A stretch of DNA of 64,000 nt from CAYZTY01 sp964444665 (GCA_964444665.1 CAYUIE010000003.1:124001-188000); one strand, 5' to 3'; counted from the first letter of the stretch, positions 1 to 9,620 are shown. The notes: generated by a model from the sequence alone, not told the origin. Numbers and translations: made by a program.

Positions 1-3000
1 AACTTCACGCTTTATTTCTTCGGCGATTTGAGTATTACCCTTAGCGTACTCGGAGCGGGCAAGATAGAATTTAATTCGCCAGCGATCGAGCCCAAGGTTA
101 ATAGCTCTTCTGTATTCATCCGATGCCTGCCGGTAACGTCCCTGTGCCTCCAGCGATAATCCATTCCAAAACATATATTTCTGCTCTGCATAAAATGCTC
201 GTCTTTTAGCGCTCAAATCAGCAAATTTTTCATGCCCAAGTTTTTGTAATGTTTCTTCCGCCTGCAGTACTTCCTGGATAGTTCTTTCGTTACAACCCCC
301 AAAATCTGAGGCGCTTATCAAACACAGTTTAAAAACGTCAGTATATTTACTGGGATGCGCAATTGCGGTCATCGTATTTCTATCAAAGTTTTTATTAACT
401 TTTTTCTCGCAAACGTTAAAAAGAACACTATAAGGATTAAACTTTATTTTGAAACCTGCCCGCTGAACTCTTCGGCACCATTCAACATCTTCACCTTCGC
501 GATGGAAAAGCTCCTCATCTAAATTATATTTCAGAAACAACGCTTTTTTCGTAATAATCTGTGCACCATCGACCCACATTGTAAGGTCCCAATCGTTGTG
601 GTCTAAATTACAGCCCACGTATTTACCGTTGATTGCAGTTGCAACCAGCGCATCGTTGTGCTTTTCTCTGCCGTCAGGTGAAAATACTCCGCAATACTGA
701 ATCACCCAGTCATCGCCAAACTTTCTCATTCCTTCGTACCAGCCGGCAGCTAACCTGATGCGGTCATGGAGAATACACATGTTTTCATAAGTGGCATTGG
801 CTGCAACGATATTCTTTTTCTTAGTCAACCATCCCTTATCATCATTTTCACTAAACTTGATGTATCTTACAGGATATCCGGATGGATTAGCATAAGTGCC
901 GCAGACGATAATCTCGTACTGTGGTATGTTCTGGGCGATAATGCTTTCGATAAGTTCATTTACCCATGCATCACGTTTGCCATTTGTAATAATTCCAAAA
1001 CTCCATCGGCCTGTTTTGGTGTTCTGATGTGGATATAAATCTGAATGTTCTTCAACGCAATTATAGTATTGATGAATATATCTTTGTTCTAACTGTCTTC
1101 CGGTAATACCATTGTGTTTCTGCTCATAAACGGTGTTATAAAATGAATGAATTCCTAAAGAGTTATTAAGAAAAAGAATATTTTTACCTGTATTTTGCGA
1201 ATAGCGGTTCAGAGGTACCTCATCAAAAGAATCGTAACTAAGTGATCTGTCATTTATTATTTCCTGGTAAGTTGGCAATTTAATGGCAAAAAAACTATTG
1301 CAAAAATATGGCCTGTTTTCTTGCATCGGCTTGAAAGATGAGCCGCTTATGCTGTTGAAAAATAAGTTATAAAGCCGGGCAATTTCCTGATTAATATACA
1401 CTTGGAACTTTATATTCACCCTGAATGGGTGTATTCCTTTATAGACACATTTGAGCTTTCTGACTTCGTTCCAGTAATTATCTTCGTCCCATTCAGGATT
1501 TTTATCCAAATAACTGTTTAAGTTAGAATAGTTTGTTCCCCACAAACAATCAGGGACATTTATTCCTTTCAACATATCATACAATAAACTTATTTTTTCT
1601 TTAGGAAACAGTAAGTTTATAAATTCAAAGGCTGAAGGGATGCCTGTGCTTAGGTTAACAGTAGTGGCTAAGGAATTATCCTGTTCCAAAACGTCGGGAG
1701 AATGCTTTATGAACTTGCGCCAGGAGTCAGGTGATATAAAAATATCCTCATCTGCCTTTATTAAATACTCAAAGTTATTATATTCAGTAAGAACAACCTT
1801 GATTTTGTCCAGATAACTGAGTCCGTTAAAGTATCCTGTATGAATGTCAAAGATTGTGGAAAAGGGTTTAATGAACTCCTCAAATTCATCGGAATTTTTG
1901 TCATTGGAAAATGCGAAGATTATCCGTCCGGGGAATTTTTCATTTTTGAAGGCAGCGTAGAAGTGCAAAAAAGCGGTTTTAATACTTTCTATGGTTCTAA
2001 GATGCGGCAAAAACAACAGCAAATATTTGCTGTTCGGCTCTTCGAGAGCTGAATTAGTATTAGCAGTAGAACTATCTGTATTGGCTAATTCAGAAATCAA
2101 ATTTTTACCCTTTATACTTGAAGTAGATAACTCCTGCCTCGGAAGTTTCTTACTCAAGTATTCATTGCCCGCGTTCTCATATTCCGACCTCTTGAACGTT
2201 TGCATGTGCCTCTTATATTGGTTGATTCCGCAATCAAACAGGGACTTAGGCTTTACCGAACTGTTCATCCCAATCCAAAATTCAGCGTTGTGTCTCAGCG
2301 ACAAAACATGGTTAGCGTCAGGATTGGTAATATCTTCTATCTTAGGTAACTTTCTTATATAATCTGACTTTGACCACCAAAAATTTCCGGAAAAATGCGG
2401 GACAGGTTCGGTTCGCCAATCAACACCGCAGGTATCATAATCGTTTAAGTTCCTTAAACAGTCTTCATATCTTTCAACATTGAAATAAGTCATATATTCT
2501 CGCCAATCAGTGATGGCTTCAATATATTGTTTGTCGGCTGATACACCTTTGGTATGGATATAGAGTATTTTGTAGCATGGATTCTCAACTGCAAATCGTC
2601 GTAATTCCTTTAATGTATCGAATTCAAATCTACTTAAATCTCCGTTTTGGTACAGAATTTTAACCTTATTTAAATTCAAGTTGTTTACCGGCCGATTGCC
2701 GACTATTCCGACAAATAGTCCGTATAGTAAATCATATAGTCCGCTCTTTTGTATGGCGGTTATAAGTTCGTCAACTACGTCTTGATAGTTCCCAACGGTT
2801 GCGACATGAAGAAAGACAACACACTTATCAATGGAGCTTGTTTTTGGCAACTTCATCAGGTTTATATTGAAGTTCTTTTTCTCAACCTCCACATATTTTT
2901 CCGCGATTTTTACACTCTTGTCGTAAATTAAGCCATGAAAAGGTTCCAGATCTCTAATGATATTTTTTTTACCGATGAACGGGAAAGGCGAATAGATATC

Positions 3001-3738
3001 ATATTTGTCTAAATCACTACCTTTGTCCAAAGCTTCCATTAGTATTTGATCTAAATGTGCTGTCTCAGATTCTGTAAACTTTTTTGTCAGGTGGTCTGTG
3101 CCAAAAATTTTAGATTCGAACAGGCTGTTTATGGCTGTCCCATCATTTTCCAAACAGTCGTATGCGAATGAAATCTTATTACCTATTTGAACACCCCAAA
3201 AGCCCTTCTCAAGGAACTGGTCTGCTAACTTCATCTCTCCATCATGATCATCGTTAAACTGCCAGTCAATGGTTCCTAAAGTACTTGTTTTTGCGAACCA
3301 TATAGGCGCTCTTGAATGACTGGGTGCAAAATACTTGGTTCCACTCAGATTGTTCATTATTTGAGGGCTGACGAAACCAATTCTCTCATGGTGGTCCAAT
3401 AGTGTAACAGCCTTTAAAAGCCAATTATCGGATTTAATAAACACGTCATCGGAGATAAAGGCGAAATATTCGTACAGGTGCTTATATTTGTTAAAATAAA
3501 ATCTATAAGCCCCAAAGGCTTTATGAGGGATGTCATTGCCATTTATGTCTATTTTGTTCTCATAAATAATTCTTCCATATTTATTAAAAACATTATCCTT
3601 ATTTACGCCCTGGAAATTTCGATGAACGAATATTATGTCATGATGAATGCCTGGCTCGCAGTTATGGTACGTTGGCCAAAAACATGAATTTTGTTTTTCG
3701 CTGCCTCCTAAGAAGATTATCGCAGTGTTGTTTTTCAC
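1..3738 (-). CDS. Very large multi-domain glycosyltransferase with C-terminal TPR, partial
   Basis: The frame is open from a GTG at 3738 to the left edge (1246 codons), so the C-terminus is missing. Three glycosyltransferase-like segments are visible. The first has an acidic FISDDVF motif near residue 96. The middle one has KADEDIF near residue 658. The third is GT2-like, with CILHDR near residue 989 and GEDVEW near 1079. TPR-like helices follow from about residue 1160. Between segments one and two lies a stretch around residues 400-560 resembling the alpha/beta regions of polysaccharide glycosyltransferases. It is the last visible gene of the minus-strand block that begins with hook and ring genes, so a role in flagellar or surface glycan assembly is inferred. 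The GTG has only a weak upstream AGG, and an in-frame stop lies just 8 codons upstream. The sugar and acceptor cannot be told from sequence. Confidence 0.8.
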   Translation of the reverse strand, partial: MKNNTAIIFLGGSEKQNSCFWPTYHNCEPGIHHDIIFVHRNFQGVNKDNVFNKYGRIIYENKIDINGNDIPHKAFGAYRFYFNKYKHLYEYFAFISDDVFIKSDNWLLKAVTLLDHHERIGFVSPQIMNNLSGTKYFAPSHSRAPIWFAKTSTLGTIDWQFNDDHDGEMKLADQFLEKGFWGVQIGNKISFAYDCLENDGTAINSLFESKIFGTDHLTKKFTESETAHLDQILMEALDKGSDLDKYDIYSPFPFIGKKNIIRDLEPFHGLIYDKSVKIAEKYVEVEKKNFNINLMKLPKTSSIDKCVVFLHVATVGNYQDVVDELITAIQKSGLYDLLYGLFVGIVGNRPVNNLNLNKVKILYQNGDLSRFEFDTLKELRRFAVENPCYKILYIHTKGVSADKQYIEAITDWREYMTYFNVERYEDCLRNLNDYDTCGVDWRTEPVPHFSGNFWWSKSDYIRKLPKIEDITNPDANHVLSLRHNAEFWIGMNSSVKPKSLFDCGINQYKRHMQTFKRSEYENAGNEYLSKKLPRQELSTSSIKGKNLISELANTDSSTANTNSALEEPNSKYLLLFLPHLRTIESIKTAFLHFYAAFKNEKFPGRIIFAFSNDKNSDEFEEFIKPFSTIFDIHTGYFNGLSYLDKIKVVLTEYNNFEYLIKADEDIFISPDSWRKFIKHSPDVLEQDNSLATTVNLSTGIPSAFEFINLLFPKEKISLLYDMLKGINVPDCLWGTNYSNLNSYLDKNPEWDEDNYWNEVRKLKCVYKGIHPFRVNIKFQVYINQEIARLYNLFFNSISGSSFKPMQENRPYFCNSFFAIKLPTYQEIINDRSLSYDSFDEVPLNRYSQNTGKNILFLNNSLGIHSFYNTVYEQKHNGITGRQLEQRYIHQYYNCVEEHSDLYPHQNTKTGRWSFGIITNGKRDAWVNELIESIIAQNIPQYEIIVCGTYANPSGYPVRYIKFSENDDKGWLTKKKNIVAANATYENMCILHDRIRLAAGWYEGMRKFGDDWVIQYCGVFSPDGREKHNDALVATAINGKYVGCNLDHNDWDLTMWVDGAQIITKKALFLKYNLDEELFHREGEDVEWCRRVQRAGFKIKFNPYSVLFNVCEKKVNKNFDRNTMTAIAHPSKYTDVFKLCLISASDFGGCNERTIQEVLQAEETLQKLGHEKFADLSAKRRAFYAEQKYMFWNGLSLEAQGRYRQASDEYRRAINLGLDRWRIKFYLARSEYAKGNTQIAEEIKREV

Positions 3739-3823
3739 GAATTTTCGCCTTATTGATTAGGAAAAAAGAAGAATTTAACTGTTACGTATTTGCCATTTGA
3801 CAATACGTCTGTGGCGATTGTGC

Positions 3824-4615
3824 CTATCCTGCAATATTAGAATTACATAAAATCTTCTCGGTAAACGAACGTGTAGCTTTTTCTGATACAGGCAATTTCT
3901 CGAACTTTTTCAAATCCGACGGAGTACCTAATCCATACATTCCATCAGCTTCCCGGCCGATGTTGTAATAGATAATTTCCATTCCATCTGCAATCATCTC
4001 ATTATAAGCCGGAGCTACATAAAACTCGTTGTTCACCCTTAAATTTTTAGCAATCATCCTTTCAGCCGCATGGACAAAATCAGCGCCTCGGCGATAATTG
4101 TAAATTCCAACCGTAGCTTCATTAGATACAACCTGTTTTTCAACAACAGCACGAATTTCCCCTGATTCATCAAAACAAAGATACGACCATTTAGAGTCAT
4201 TCGCCCACATAGTCATGATAAGTCCGTCAGCATTGCCAGGTTCTATAACTTCCAAATATCGGTTAATATCAATGTCCACCCATTGGTCACTATTAGCAAT
4301 CATCAAAGGAGTATCGTTATCGATAAAACTCTTTGCCAGCAACAGGGTACATGCGGCACCTTCAGTCACACCATCCGTTAAAACAATTTTGCAATTGGGC
4401 GCCCAAGCTTCGAGTTTTTCATCAATATGATATTTTTGCAAATGCTCGCTCAAACATATGAAAATGAACCTGTGTTCCTGCACAGGACACAAATTTTTAA
4501 TTACAAGACGCACCATAGGAATACCTCTGACCGGAATCAAAGGTTTGGGCAGAGTGTATCCGGCACTTAGAAAGCGGCTGCCCCTGCCGGCCATAGGGAT
4601 AACGATATTCAGCAT
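3824..4615 (-). CDS. Sugar-phosphate nucleotidyltransferase
   Basis: 263 residues with the NTP_transferase fold. The N-terminus MLNIVIPMAGRGSRF carries the G-x-G-x-R nucleotide-binding loop, followed by PKPLIPV, whose Lys contacts the phosphate. A metal-binding NSDQW lies near residue 110. It should make an NDP-sugar or CDP-alcohol from a phosphorylated precursor (compare LicC or RmlA). The frame is open 22 codons further upstream, but I chose the ATG at 4615: it aligns with the paralogue at 5719, has GAGGT just before it, and lies one base past the cupin stop, which implies translational coupling. It works with the cupin, HAD and GDPD-like genes upstream. Specificity is unknown. Confidence 0.85.
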   Translation of the reverse strand: MLNIVIPMAGRGSRFLSAGYTLPKPLIPVRGIPMVRLVIKNLCPVQEHRFIFICLSEHLQKYHIDEKLEAWAPNCKIVLTDGVTEGAACTLLLAKSFIDNDTPLMIANSDQWVDIDINRYLEVIEPGNADGLIMTMWANDSKWSYLCFDESGEIRAVVEKQVVSNEATVGIYNYRRGADFVHAAERMIAKNLRVNNEFYVAPAYNEMIADGMEIIYYNIGREADGMYGLGTPSDLKKFEKLPVSEKATRSFTEKILCNSNIAG

Positions 4616-4616
4616 G

Positions 4617-4943
4617 CTATTGACCTCTCTGATATTTGTCGTTATTGGCACCAGGAATTTTAACAACAACATTAACCGCATCTTCCAGCGCTTTGAAATC
4701 TGTGGCTTCGCCCGGCTCCATCACGATAATATCACCTTCTTTGTGGACAATCCCATTCATTTCAACGGTACCACAAATCATCACCGTTATTTCAGTAGCG
4801 ATTTTGTGATGATGTCTTTCTTCCCCATCGCCTGCTTTATAGCTTTTAACCGCAACTTCCACATCATTGGTTTTATAAAGAGACGGCTCAAAATTCCCTA
4901 CAAACCAGCCGTTCACCATATCTTTTAGTTTTGCCGTCTTCAC
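4617..4943 (-). CDS. Small cupin-domain protein
   Basis: 108 residues forming a single cupin beta-barrel. Motif 1 is seen as ERHHHKIATE (residues 39-48), with a His cluster and Glu as metal ligands. The second strand set, KEGDIIVMEPGEATDF, follows. It resembles small cupins found in nucleotide-sugar and capsule operons, which act as isomerases, epimerases or binding proteins. It sits between two nucleotidyltransferase genes and ends one base before the next start. The exact reaction is not recognisable. Confidence 0.75.
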   Translation of the reverse strand: MKTAKLKDMVNGWFVGNFEPSLYKTNDVEVAVKSYKAGDGEERHHHKIATEITVMICGTVEMNGIVHKEGDIIVMEPGEATDFKALEDAVNVVVKIPGANNDKYQRGQ

Positions 4944-4984
4944 AATTATCCTTTAGTGATATCCGAATAAGTTATTCATGAGAA

Positions 4985-5719
4985 TTACAACCTGATACGC
5001 TGTTCGTACTCTTTGATTTTTTGAGGCATATAGAACGTATGGTAATTCTCATTGCAAATAATGTATGTCTCAAGGTTCATATTCTTTAATATCATTTCAT
5101 TGAGTGTCGGGGCTATATAAAACATCCCATCGAAGCTGGCGTTTTTCTTTATGTTTTCCATCGCAGCACTGACGAAATAATGACCCTTTTTGAAGTAGTA
5201 GAAGCCGGCTATCGCAAGTTTGCTCAGGGGTTTCTTTTCGGCAGATTCGACAATCTTGCCGTTGCTATCCAGTCTTACATAAGACCACCGAGGATGTATG
5301 GTTTCAAAACATATCACAGCCGCATCCAGATCTCTGAGCTCGAAGTGATTAATAATATGATTAAGGTCCTCCTCAATAATCTGGTCACTATTTGATATCA
5401 CCAGCGGCTGGTCATTATCAATGTGCTCTATTGCCATCAATGCACTGCATACCGCCCCTGCCGTATTGCCCCGTAAACGTACGATTTCGCAGTTCCCATC
5501 GGTTATCAGCCTCAAAACATTATCCAGATGATACTTCGAACAGTCTTCTATCCTGACCACAAAGATAAACTTCTTTTCCCTGTCGATAGTATTAAGGTTT
5601 TCGACCGCCAATTGAACCATCGACTTGCCGCCAATCTCAATCAATGGTTTTGCGAACGGATATTCAGACGAGTCAAAAAACGTTGACTTCGCTCCTATGG
5701 GCATTAATATATTCAACAT
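4985..5719 (-). CDS. Nucleotidyltransferase-like protein with altered signature
   Basis: 244 residues, clearly paralogous to the enzyme at 3824-4615 (both start MLNI, both have a xKPLI block, the NSDQ metal site and a C-terminal xxFYIAPTLNEMI segment). The triphosphate-binding loop is degenerate: the paralogue reads AGRGSRF while this reads GAKSTFF, so the Gly-Arg signature is lost. The Lys of AKPLI and the NSDQ motif remain. It may bind a different nucleotide, or act as a regulatory partner of the intact copy. The start at 5719 overlaps the upstream HAD gene by 47 bases but is supported by alignment with the paralogue. Confidence 0.75.
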   Translation of the reverse strand: MLNILMPIGAKSTFFDSSEYPFAKPLIEIGGKSMVQLAVENLNTIDREKKFIFVVRIEDCSKYHLDNVLRLITDGNCEIVRLRGNTAGAVCSALMAIEHIDNDQPLVISNSDQIIEEDLNHIINHFELRDLDAAVICFETIHPRWSYVRLDSNGKIVESAEKKPLSKLAIAGFYYFKKGHYFVSAAMENIKKNASFDGMFYIAPTLNEMILKNMNLETYIICNENYHTFYMPQKIKEYEQRIRL

Positions 5720-6350
5720 CAGTCCCGTCCTCTATTTCATGAATCCGATTCATGATATTAACATAATTAACATCTTCGACGTCATTAACCTGCAAAAGAT
5801 GCGCACCGCTGGACAGTGCTGCCTTGATACCTTTTTCATTATCTTCCACTATAAGGCACTCATCAGGCCCCAGACCAAGCCGTTCAATCGCTGCAATGTA
5901 CATCTCAGGGTCTGGCTTTGGCTTTGAGATGTCCTGGTTTGAAAGATAAAAGTCCAGATATTGAATCAGGTTGGCCTTCGTTACCATTGTTTCAACGCTT
6001 TTCCTTACCGAGTTCGAGCAGACAACCAGCCGATATCCTTCATTATGCAATTTACTCAAAGCATATTCATGATAGAATGCCGGCTTGCACCGCGTATAAG
6101 CCATCTCCATTGTGTATTTTTGTTTTAGGTCATTAATGAAATTATGAAGCTTATTCGGAAGTCCCTGCTCCAGCGACAGCATTTTCAGTTTTTTTCGCGT
6201 CGGCAATCCATCATATGTAACCAAATGGTCATATCTGCTTATACCCATACCAAATGGCTTCAAGGCCTTATTTAACGCCTCGTAATGCCAATCTTTCGCG
6301 TCAATAAGCACTCCATCCATATCGAATATCACCGCTTTTATCTTACGCAT
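5673..6350 (-). CDS. HAD-superfamily phosphatase/phosphomutase (subfamily IA)
   Basis: 225 residues. Motif I is FDMDGVLIDA (residues 9-18; nucleophile Asp9 and acid/base Asp11). Motif II is VCSNS near residue 110, a conserved Lys lies in SKPKPDPEMY, and motif IV is IVEDNEKGI. This is the beta-phosphoglucomutase/phosphoglycolate phosphatase layout with a helical cap after motif I. In this operon it probably dephosphorylates, or moves a phosphate on, a sugar or polyol phosphate before or after nucleotidyl transfer. It overlaps the GDPD-like gene by 8 bases and the next nucleotidyltransferase by 47 bases, so the genes are tightly coupled. Confidence 0.85.
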   Translation of the reverse strand: MRKIKAVIFDMDGVLIDAKDWHYEALNKALKPFGMGISRYDHLVTYDGLPTRKKLKMLSLEQGLPNKLHNFINDLKQKYTMEMAYTRCKPAFYHEYALSKLHNEGYRLVVCSNSVRKSVETMVTKANLIQYLDFYLSNQDISKPKPDPEMYIAAIERLGLGPDECLIVEDNEKGIKAALSSGAHLLQVNDVEDVNYVNIMNRIHEIEDGTDVEYINAHRSEVNVF

Positions 6351-6975
6351 CGAAATATTCCTTCGCTTTTTCAGGCTGGTCCGTGCAAATCATTAATTTC
6401 CCATTCTTTAGTTTTCCATCAATCGTTTTGTAATCATTCCATTCCGATTGATTCTCTCTGCCATGAATTTCCGGTGAAACAATACACACTTTTTTACCCG
6501 TGTTTATATGCCCTGTTATCACGGACTCGTCAGACCAGTGCGCATGAAACTCATCCAACCATACTCCATCCGCATTTTTGTAAAAGCTCGGTTCATGTTC
6601 ATACTCACTTTGTCTGGTAAAGACTTTAAATCCCTCCTGCAAGTAGCCCAATCCGTCTGGAACGGACATATCAAAAACAAAATAGTTTTTTATCTCATAC
6701 TTTTCGAGCAAAGCCTTGAGCCTTTGCTGTAATCCGGCAGCTTTGATGTTAAGAGCCAAAGGCAACATCTTGCTAAATCCACGATACAGCCCAAAAAAGC
6801 TTTCGACTCTTATACAATCTCGGTTCGCAATGTTATGACTGATTACAAGTTCGTTCTCATAGTCCCTGATGTCGGTCTCGGTACCAAAACCCATATTAAA
6901 AGACCGCTCAAACGCAACAATCTGATTCTTCTCGGAAATATCTTTCCAATATCCTCTATGAGATATTATTATCAT
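6343..6975 (-). CDS. Glycerophosphodiester phosphodiesterase-like protein
   Basis: 210 residues. The N-terminus IIISHRGYW has the GDPD HRG motif. TETDIRDYENELVISHN gives the paired acidic metal ligands (E-x-D) and the second His. The protein is shorter than secreted GDPDs and has no signal peptide, so it is cytoplasmic. Small GDPD-like proteins of this kind occur in capsule and LPS loci with nucleotidyltransferases and HAD phosphatases. A role in making or trimming a phosphodiester-linked glycan substituent is inferred. It heads the tightly overlapping five-gene set ending at 3824 and lies 66 bases after the chaperone-like gene. Confidence 0.75.
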   Translation of the reverse strand: MIIISHRGYWKDISEKNQIVAFERSFNMGFGTETDIRDYENELVISHNIANRDCIRVESFFGLYRGFSKMLPLALNIKAAGLQQRLKALLEKYEIKNYFVFDMSVPDGLGYLQEGFKVFTRQSEYEHEPSFYKNADGVWLDEFHAHWSDESVITGHINTGKKVCIVSPEIHGRENQSEWNDYKTIDGKLKNGKLMICTDQPEKAKEYFDA

Positions 6976-7041
6976 CCAATTTATATTCCCGATTTAAGCC
7001 CAGACGTATAATCTAATTGCATTGCTCTTGTTTGCCTGGAG

Positions 7042-7374
7042 CTAAATATTGCCACGATAAGCCGCAACGGTTTTTTTGCCCTTACGAATTCGACTTAGTT
7101 GTCCACTCGTTTCGCTTTTCTTGGCAGATATGGTCACAGATAGCTGTTCATATAATTTTAACAATTTCTCCCGTTGTTTCTCAAAGCCGGTCTGTTTAAG
7201 AAGGTCTCCCTTTAAAATTAACTCTATTAGAGAACCTGCCTGCTCACCTAAAGATTCAACACCTGTCATGTCGCCCTTATGGGCCAGTCTTATCTGCTTT
7301 TCCAGCAGCGTTTGCAAATCACGCAGCAAATCTCCATTTTTGTCCGGAATATTTTTAGCGTTGTCATTAGTCAT
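7042..7374 (-). CDS. FlgN/FliT-like flagellar export chaperone (putative)
   Basis: 110 residues, predicted almost entirely helical and charged. It ends in an IRKGKKTVAAYRG stretch like the C-terminal R-x-GKK-x-x-x-x-Y signature of FlgN/FliT/FliS-type small export chaperones. It is one of three chaperone-sized proteins in the window, alongside FlgN at 14503-15024 and FliS at 40731-41087. It starts 6 bases after the TPR gene stop and belongs to the block downstream of flgL. I infer it binds a flagellar axial or cap subunit. It could also be an uncharacterised glycosylation-locus protein. Confidence 0.5.
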   Translation of the reverse strand: MTNDNAKNIPDKNGDLLRDLQTLLEKQIRLAHKGDMTGVESLGEQAGSLIELILKGDLLKQTGFEKQREKLLKLYEQLSVTISAKKSETSGQLSRIRKGKKTVAAYRGNI

Positions 7375-7380
7375 TCGTAT

Positions 7381-8052
7381 TTACATTACCGTTTGCTTTT
7401 GTTGAGCCAAATTATGTTCTACTTCTTCCAGCAAATTTGCTGCATCTTCGTTATCAGGGTCCAGAGTCAAAATACTCATAAGGAGCTTCCTGGACCGCTC
7501 GAAACTGCCATCTCTCATATACAACGCCGCCAGAGGAAACATCACGGAGATGTCGCCGGGGTGCATATTTAAATATACCTCTAAATAGTGTATAACTTTC
7601 GAGAACGTACCCATCTGGCAGGACGTCTGAAATAAACCAAGAAGGGCTATCAGGTTATCACTATCCAGCTCCAAAGATTTCAGATACATTTTGAAGGCCT
7701 GCTCGTAATCAGCCCTCTGCTGAGCAATCATAGCCAGGCCGGCATAAGCTTTAGCGCAACTACCATCCAGCCGACAAGCAACTCTGAAAGCTATTTCAGC
7801 ATCATCCAACAGATTTTTCTGCAAAGCTACTACTCCCAAACCGACATAAGGTCCAACCTCATCAGGTGCTAACGTAGCTGCTTTTTCGTAATATTGTTGT
7901 GCCTGTGTGTAGTTGCCAACGGAACTACAGCAGTCACCAAGTTCCTGCAGGACTAAGTAATGTTGGGTTACATCATTCTGCTGAATGGTTTCATTTTGTG
8001 ATTCATTGCCAAATTTAGACGTGTGGTCAAAATTTTCTTGTGTTATATCCAT
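7381..8052 (-). CDS. TPR-repeat protein
   Basis: 223 residues made of about five TPR units of 34 residues: A-x-x-YYEKAATLAPDEVGPY, then AEIAFRVACRLDG, AFKMYLKSLELDSD and later ones. There is no signal peptide and no catalytic domain. Its start overlaps the end of the GT2 gene by 10 bases. The adjacent glycosyltransferases carry TPR domains of the same type. It probably scaffolds the glycosylation enzymes or their flagellar protein substrate, but that is inference. Confidence 0.8.
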   Translation of the reverse strand: MDITQENFDHTSKFGNESQNETIQQNDVTQHYLVLQELGDCCSSVGNYTQAQQYYEKAATLAPDEVGPYVGLGVVALQKNLLDDAEIAFRVACRLDGSCAKAYAGLAMIAQQRADYEQAFKMYLKSLELDSDNLIALLGLFQTSCQMGTFSKVIHYLEVYLNMHPGDISVMFPLAALYMRDGSFERSRKLLMSILTLDPDNEDAANLLEEVEHNLAQQKQTVM

Positions 8053-9605
8053 AGTAATTCTTTTCCTTCAAGTATTTGCTCAGCTTGTTCGAGTAACTTA
8101 ATAGCCTGAGTAAAATCCTTTCCTGTTCGCTTGATTTTTGCTTCTAATAAAAATGTGTCCACGGTAGGCCTTTGCCGGTTGATTTCGGAGCAAAGCTCCT
8201 GGGCTTTATTGATGTTATTAGCATTAAAAAAGGCTTTTGCCGCCAGAGTCTTCATCCATAGCTGATTTTGATAATGCTCGGCGATGTATTCAAACATCGG
8301 GGCTGCCTGCTGCCATTTGCCGTTTTTCTCTGCCAGCTTTGTCTTTTCGAGCAACTGGTCGAATTGAAAAGGAATTTCCTCGGCAAGTACACGCCTTACG
8401 AAAATATCGGCTGCTTTTAAAGACTCAAGAATTGCCAAAGAGGGAAACTCTCTGCGAGCATTTATCAAGTAGTCTTTTTTTAACACAACCGCCCACAGCT
8501 CATCTGTTGAACCCTCCAGCTCAAAAGCCTCCCTGTCAGATGAGTTATTAATCAAGGCATAAAGAGAATCCTCCACCCAAAAATTTCTTACAGGAAAACC
8601 GTTTGGTAATATTACAATGTATTCGCCGTCACATTTGGCAAGAGCTGCATCAATACGCTGGGACTGAGATGCAAATGAATCCACAGACACATTAATTACG
8701 TTTGGCATACTTAAACTCTCACAATCGACCTGTGGCAGAGGTAAATAAATTTCATACGGATAAAAAGTATATTGCCGGATAGAATTAAGGGTTTCCTTCG
8801 CCCGGTTATCCATCTGCTGCGTAATAAAAATAATTGATAAATCCTCGATTTTTGACCATGGTTTGGCGGGTCTTGTAGTTCGTATCGTAAAAACATTTTT
8901 TAGGTATTCGTCTTGGTCTTTACGTCGTTGTATTGATATCCTGTCACATTCGTCAATTGGATGACAATACTCACCTGTGATTTCATATACATGTTGGAAA
9001 TCAGAGAAAAAGGCCAACCTTCTGGCTATATCCCAATCAATCAGAACATTAAGCTGCTCATTATAAGGCCCTGTTTTTTCTATAAGGGTTCTGTAATGCA
9101 TAAGTGACACATGCAGAACATGATTATAATACAACATAAAAAACCGGTCGAAGTCCCGAGTTACTTCGACAACTTTGCTGAGAATCTGCCTACTGCCATC
9201 CGGCATAATCCTGCAACACATCTTGTACAAGTCACTATATGCAACCTGGCAATCGGTTTGATTTTCAAGGACATCGACCAGTGTTTCGATATGATTGGGA
9301 TAATATAAATCGTCATCATCAAGATAGGCGATATATTTACCCTCAGCTTTACTTAGGGCCTGGTTGAGAGAAAAAGCCTTTCCAAGGTTTTGCTTCCGGT
9401 TGATATATATCAACCGAGGGTCGTTAAAAGATGCAATTATATCTCCTATATCCCGGCCGCCATCATTTACTATAATAACCTGTAAATTCGTGTAACTTTG
9501 CTGCAAAACACTGGACAGGGCCTCGGCTAAATATCGAGGTCGGTTAAAAGTCGGAATAAGCACACTGACGACCGGACCGATTTTTCTTTCATAGTTTCCT
9601 GCCAT
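8043..9605 (-). CDS. GT2 glycosyltransferase with second GT-like domain and TPR tail
   Basis: 520 residues. Residues 12-230 form a GT-A family 2 domain: VSVLIPTFNRPRYL, IIVNDGG, and a DDDD acidic metal-binding cluster at 96-99. A second, weaker GT-like fold begins near residue 255 (LSIIFITQQ) and lacks an obvious acidic motif. TPR-like helices occupy the last 120 residues. It transfers a sugar from an NDP-sugar to an unknown acceptor in the cytoplasm. It lies 15 bases after the TPR-GT4 gene, in the block that follows flgL. Flagellin or hook-protein glycosylation is the contextual guess; LPS or capsule is possible. Confidence 0.85.
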   Translation of the reverse strand: MAGNYERKIGPVVSVLIPTFNRPRYLAEALSSVLQQSYTNLQVIIVNDGGRDIGDIIASFNDPRLIYINRKQNLGKAFSLNQALSKAEGKYIAYLDDDDLYYPNHIETLVDVLENQTDCQVAYSDLYKMCCRIMPDGSRQILSKVVEVTRDFDRFFMLYYNHVLHVSLMHYRTLIEKTGPYNEQLNVLIDWDIARRLAFFSDFQHVYEITGEYCHPIDECDRISIQRRKDQDEYLKNVFTIRTTRPAKPWSKIEDLSIIFITQQMDNRAKETLNSIRQYTFYPYEIYLPLPQVDCESLSMPNVINVSVDSFASQSQRIDAALAKCDGEYIVILPNGFPVRNFWVEDSLYALINNSSDREAFELEGSTDELWAVVLKKDYLINARREFPSLAILESLKAADIFVRRVLAEEIPFQFDQLLEKTKLAEKNGKWQQAAPMFEYIAEHYQNQLWMKTLAAKAFFNANNINKAQELCSEINRQRPTVDTFLLEAKIKRTGKDFTQAIKLLEQAEQILEGKELLWI

Positions 9606-9620
9606 TGGGAAAAATCCACA

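Noticed and set aside
3784..3808. Hairpin ACGTATT/AATACGT after the nucleotidyltransferase gene
   Set aside because: Short AT-rich stem with no U-run, and the next gene follows in the same direction; not a convincing terminator.
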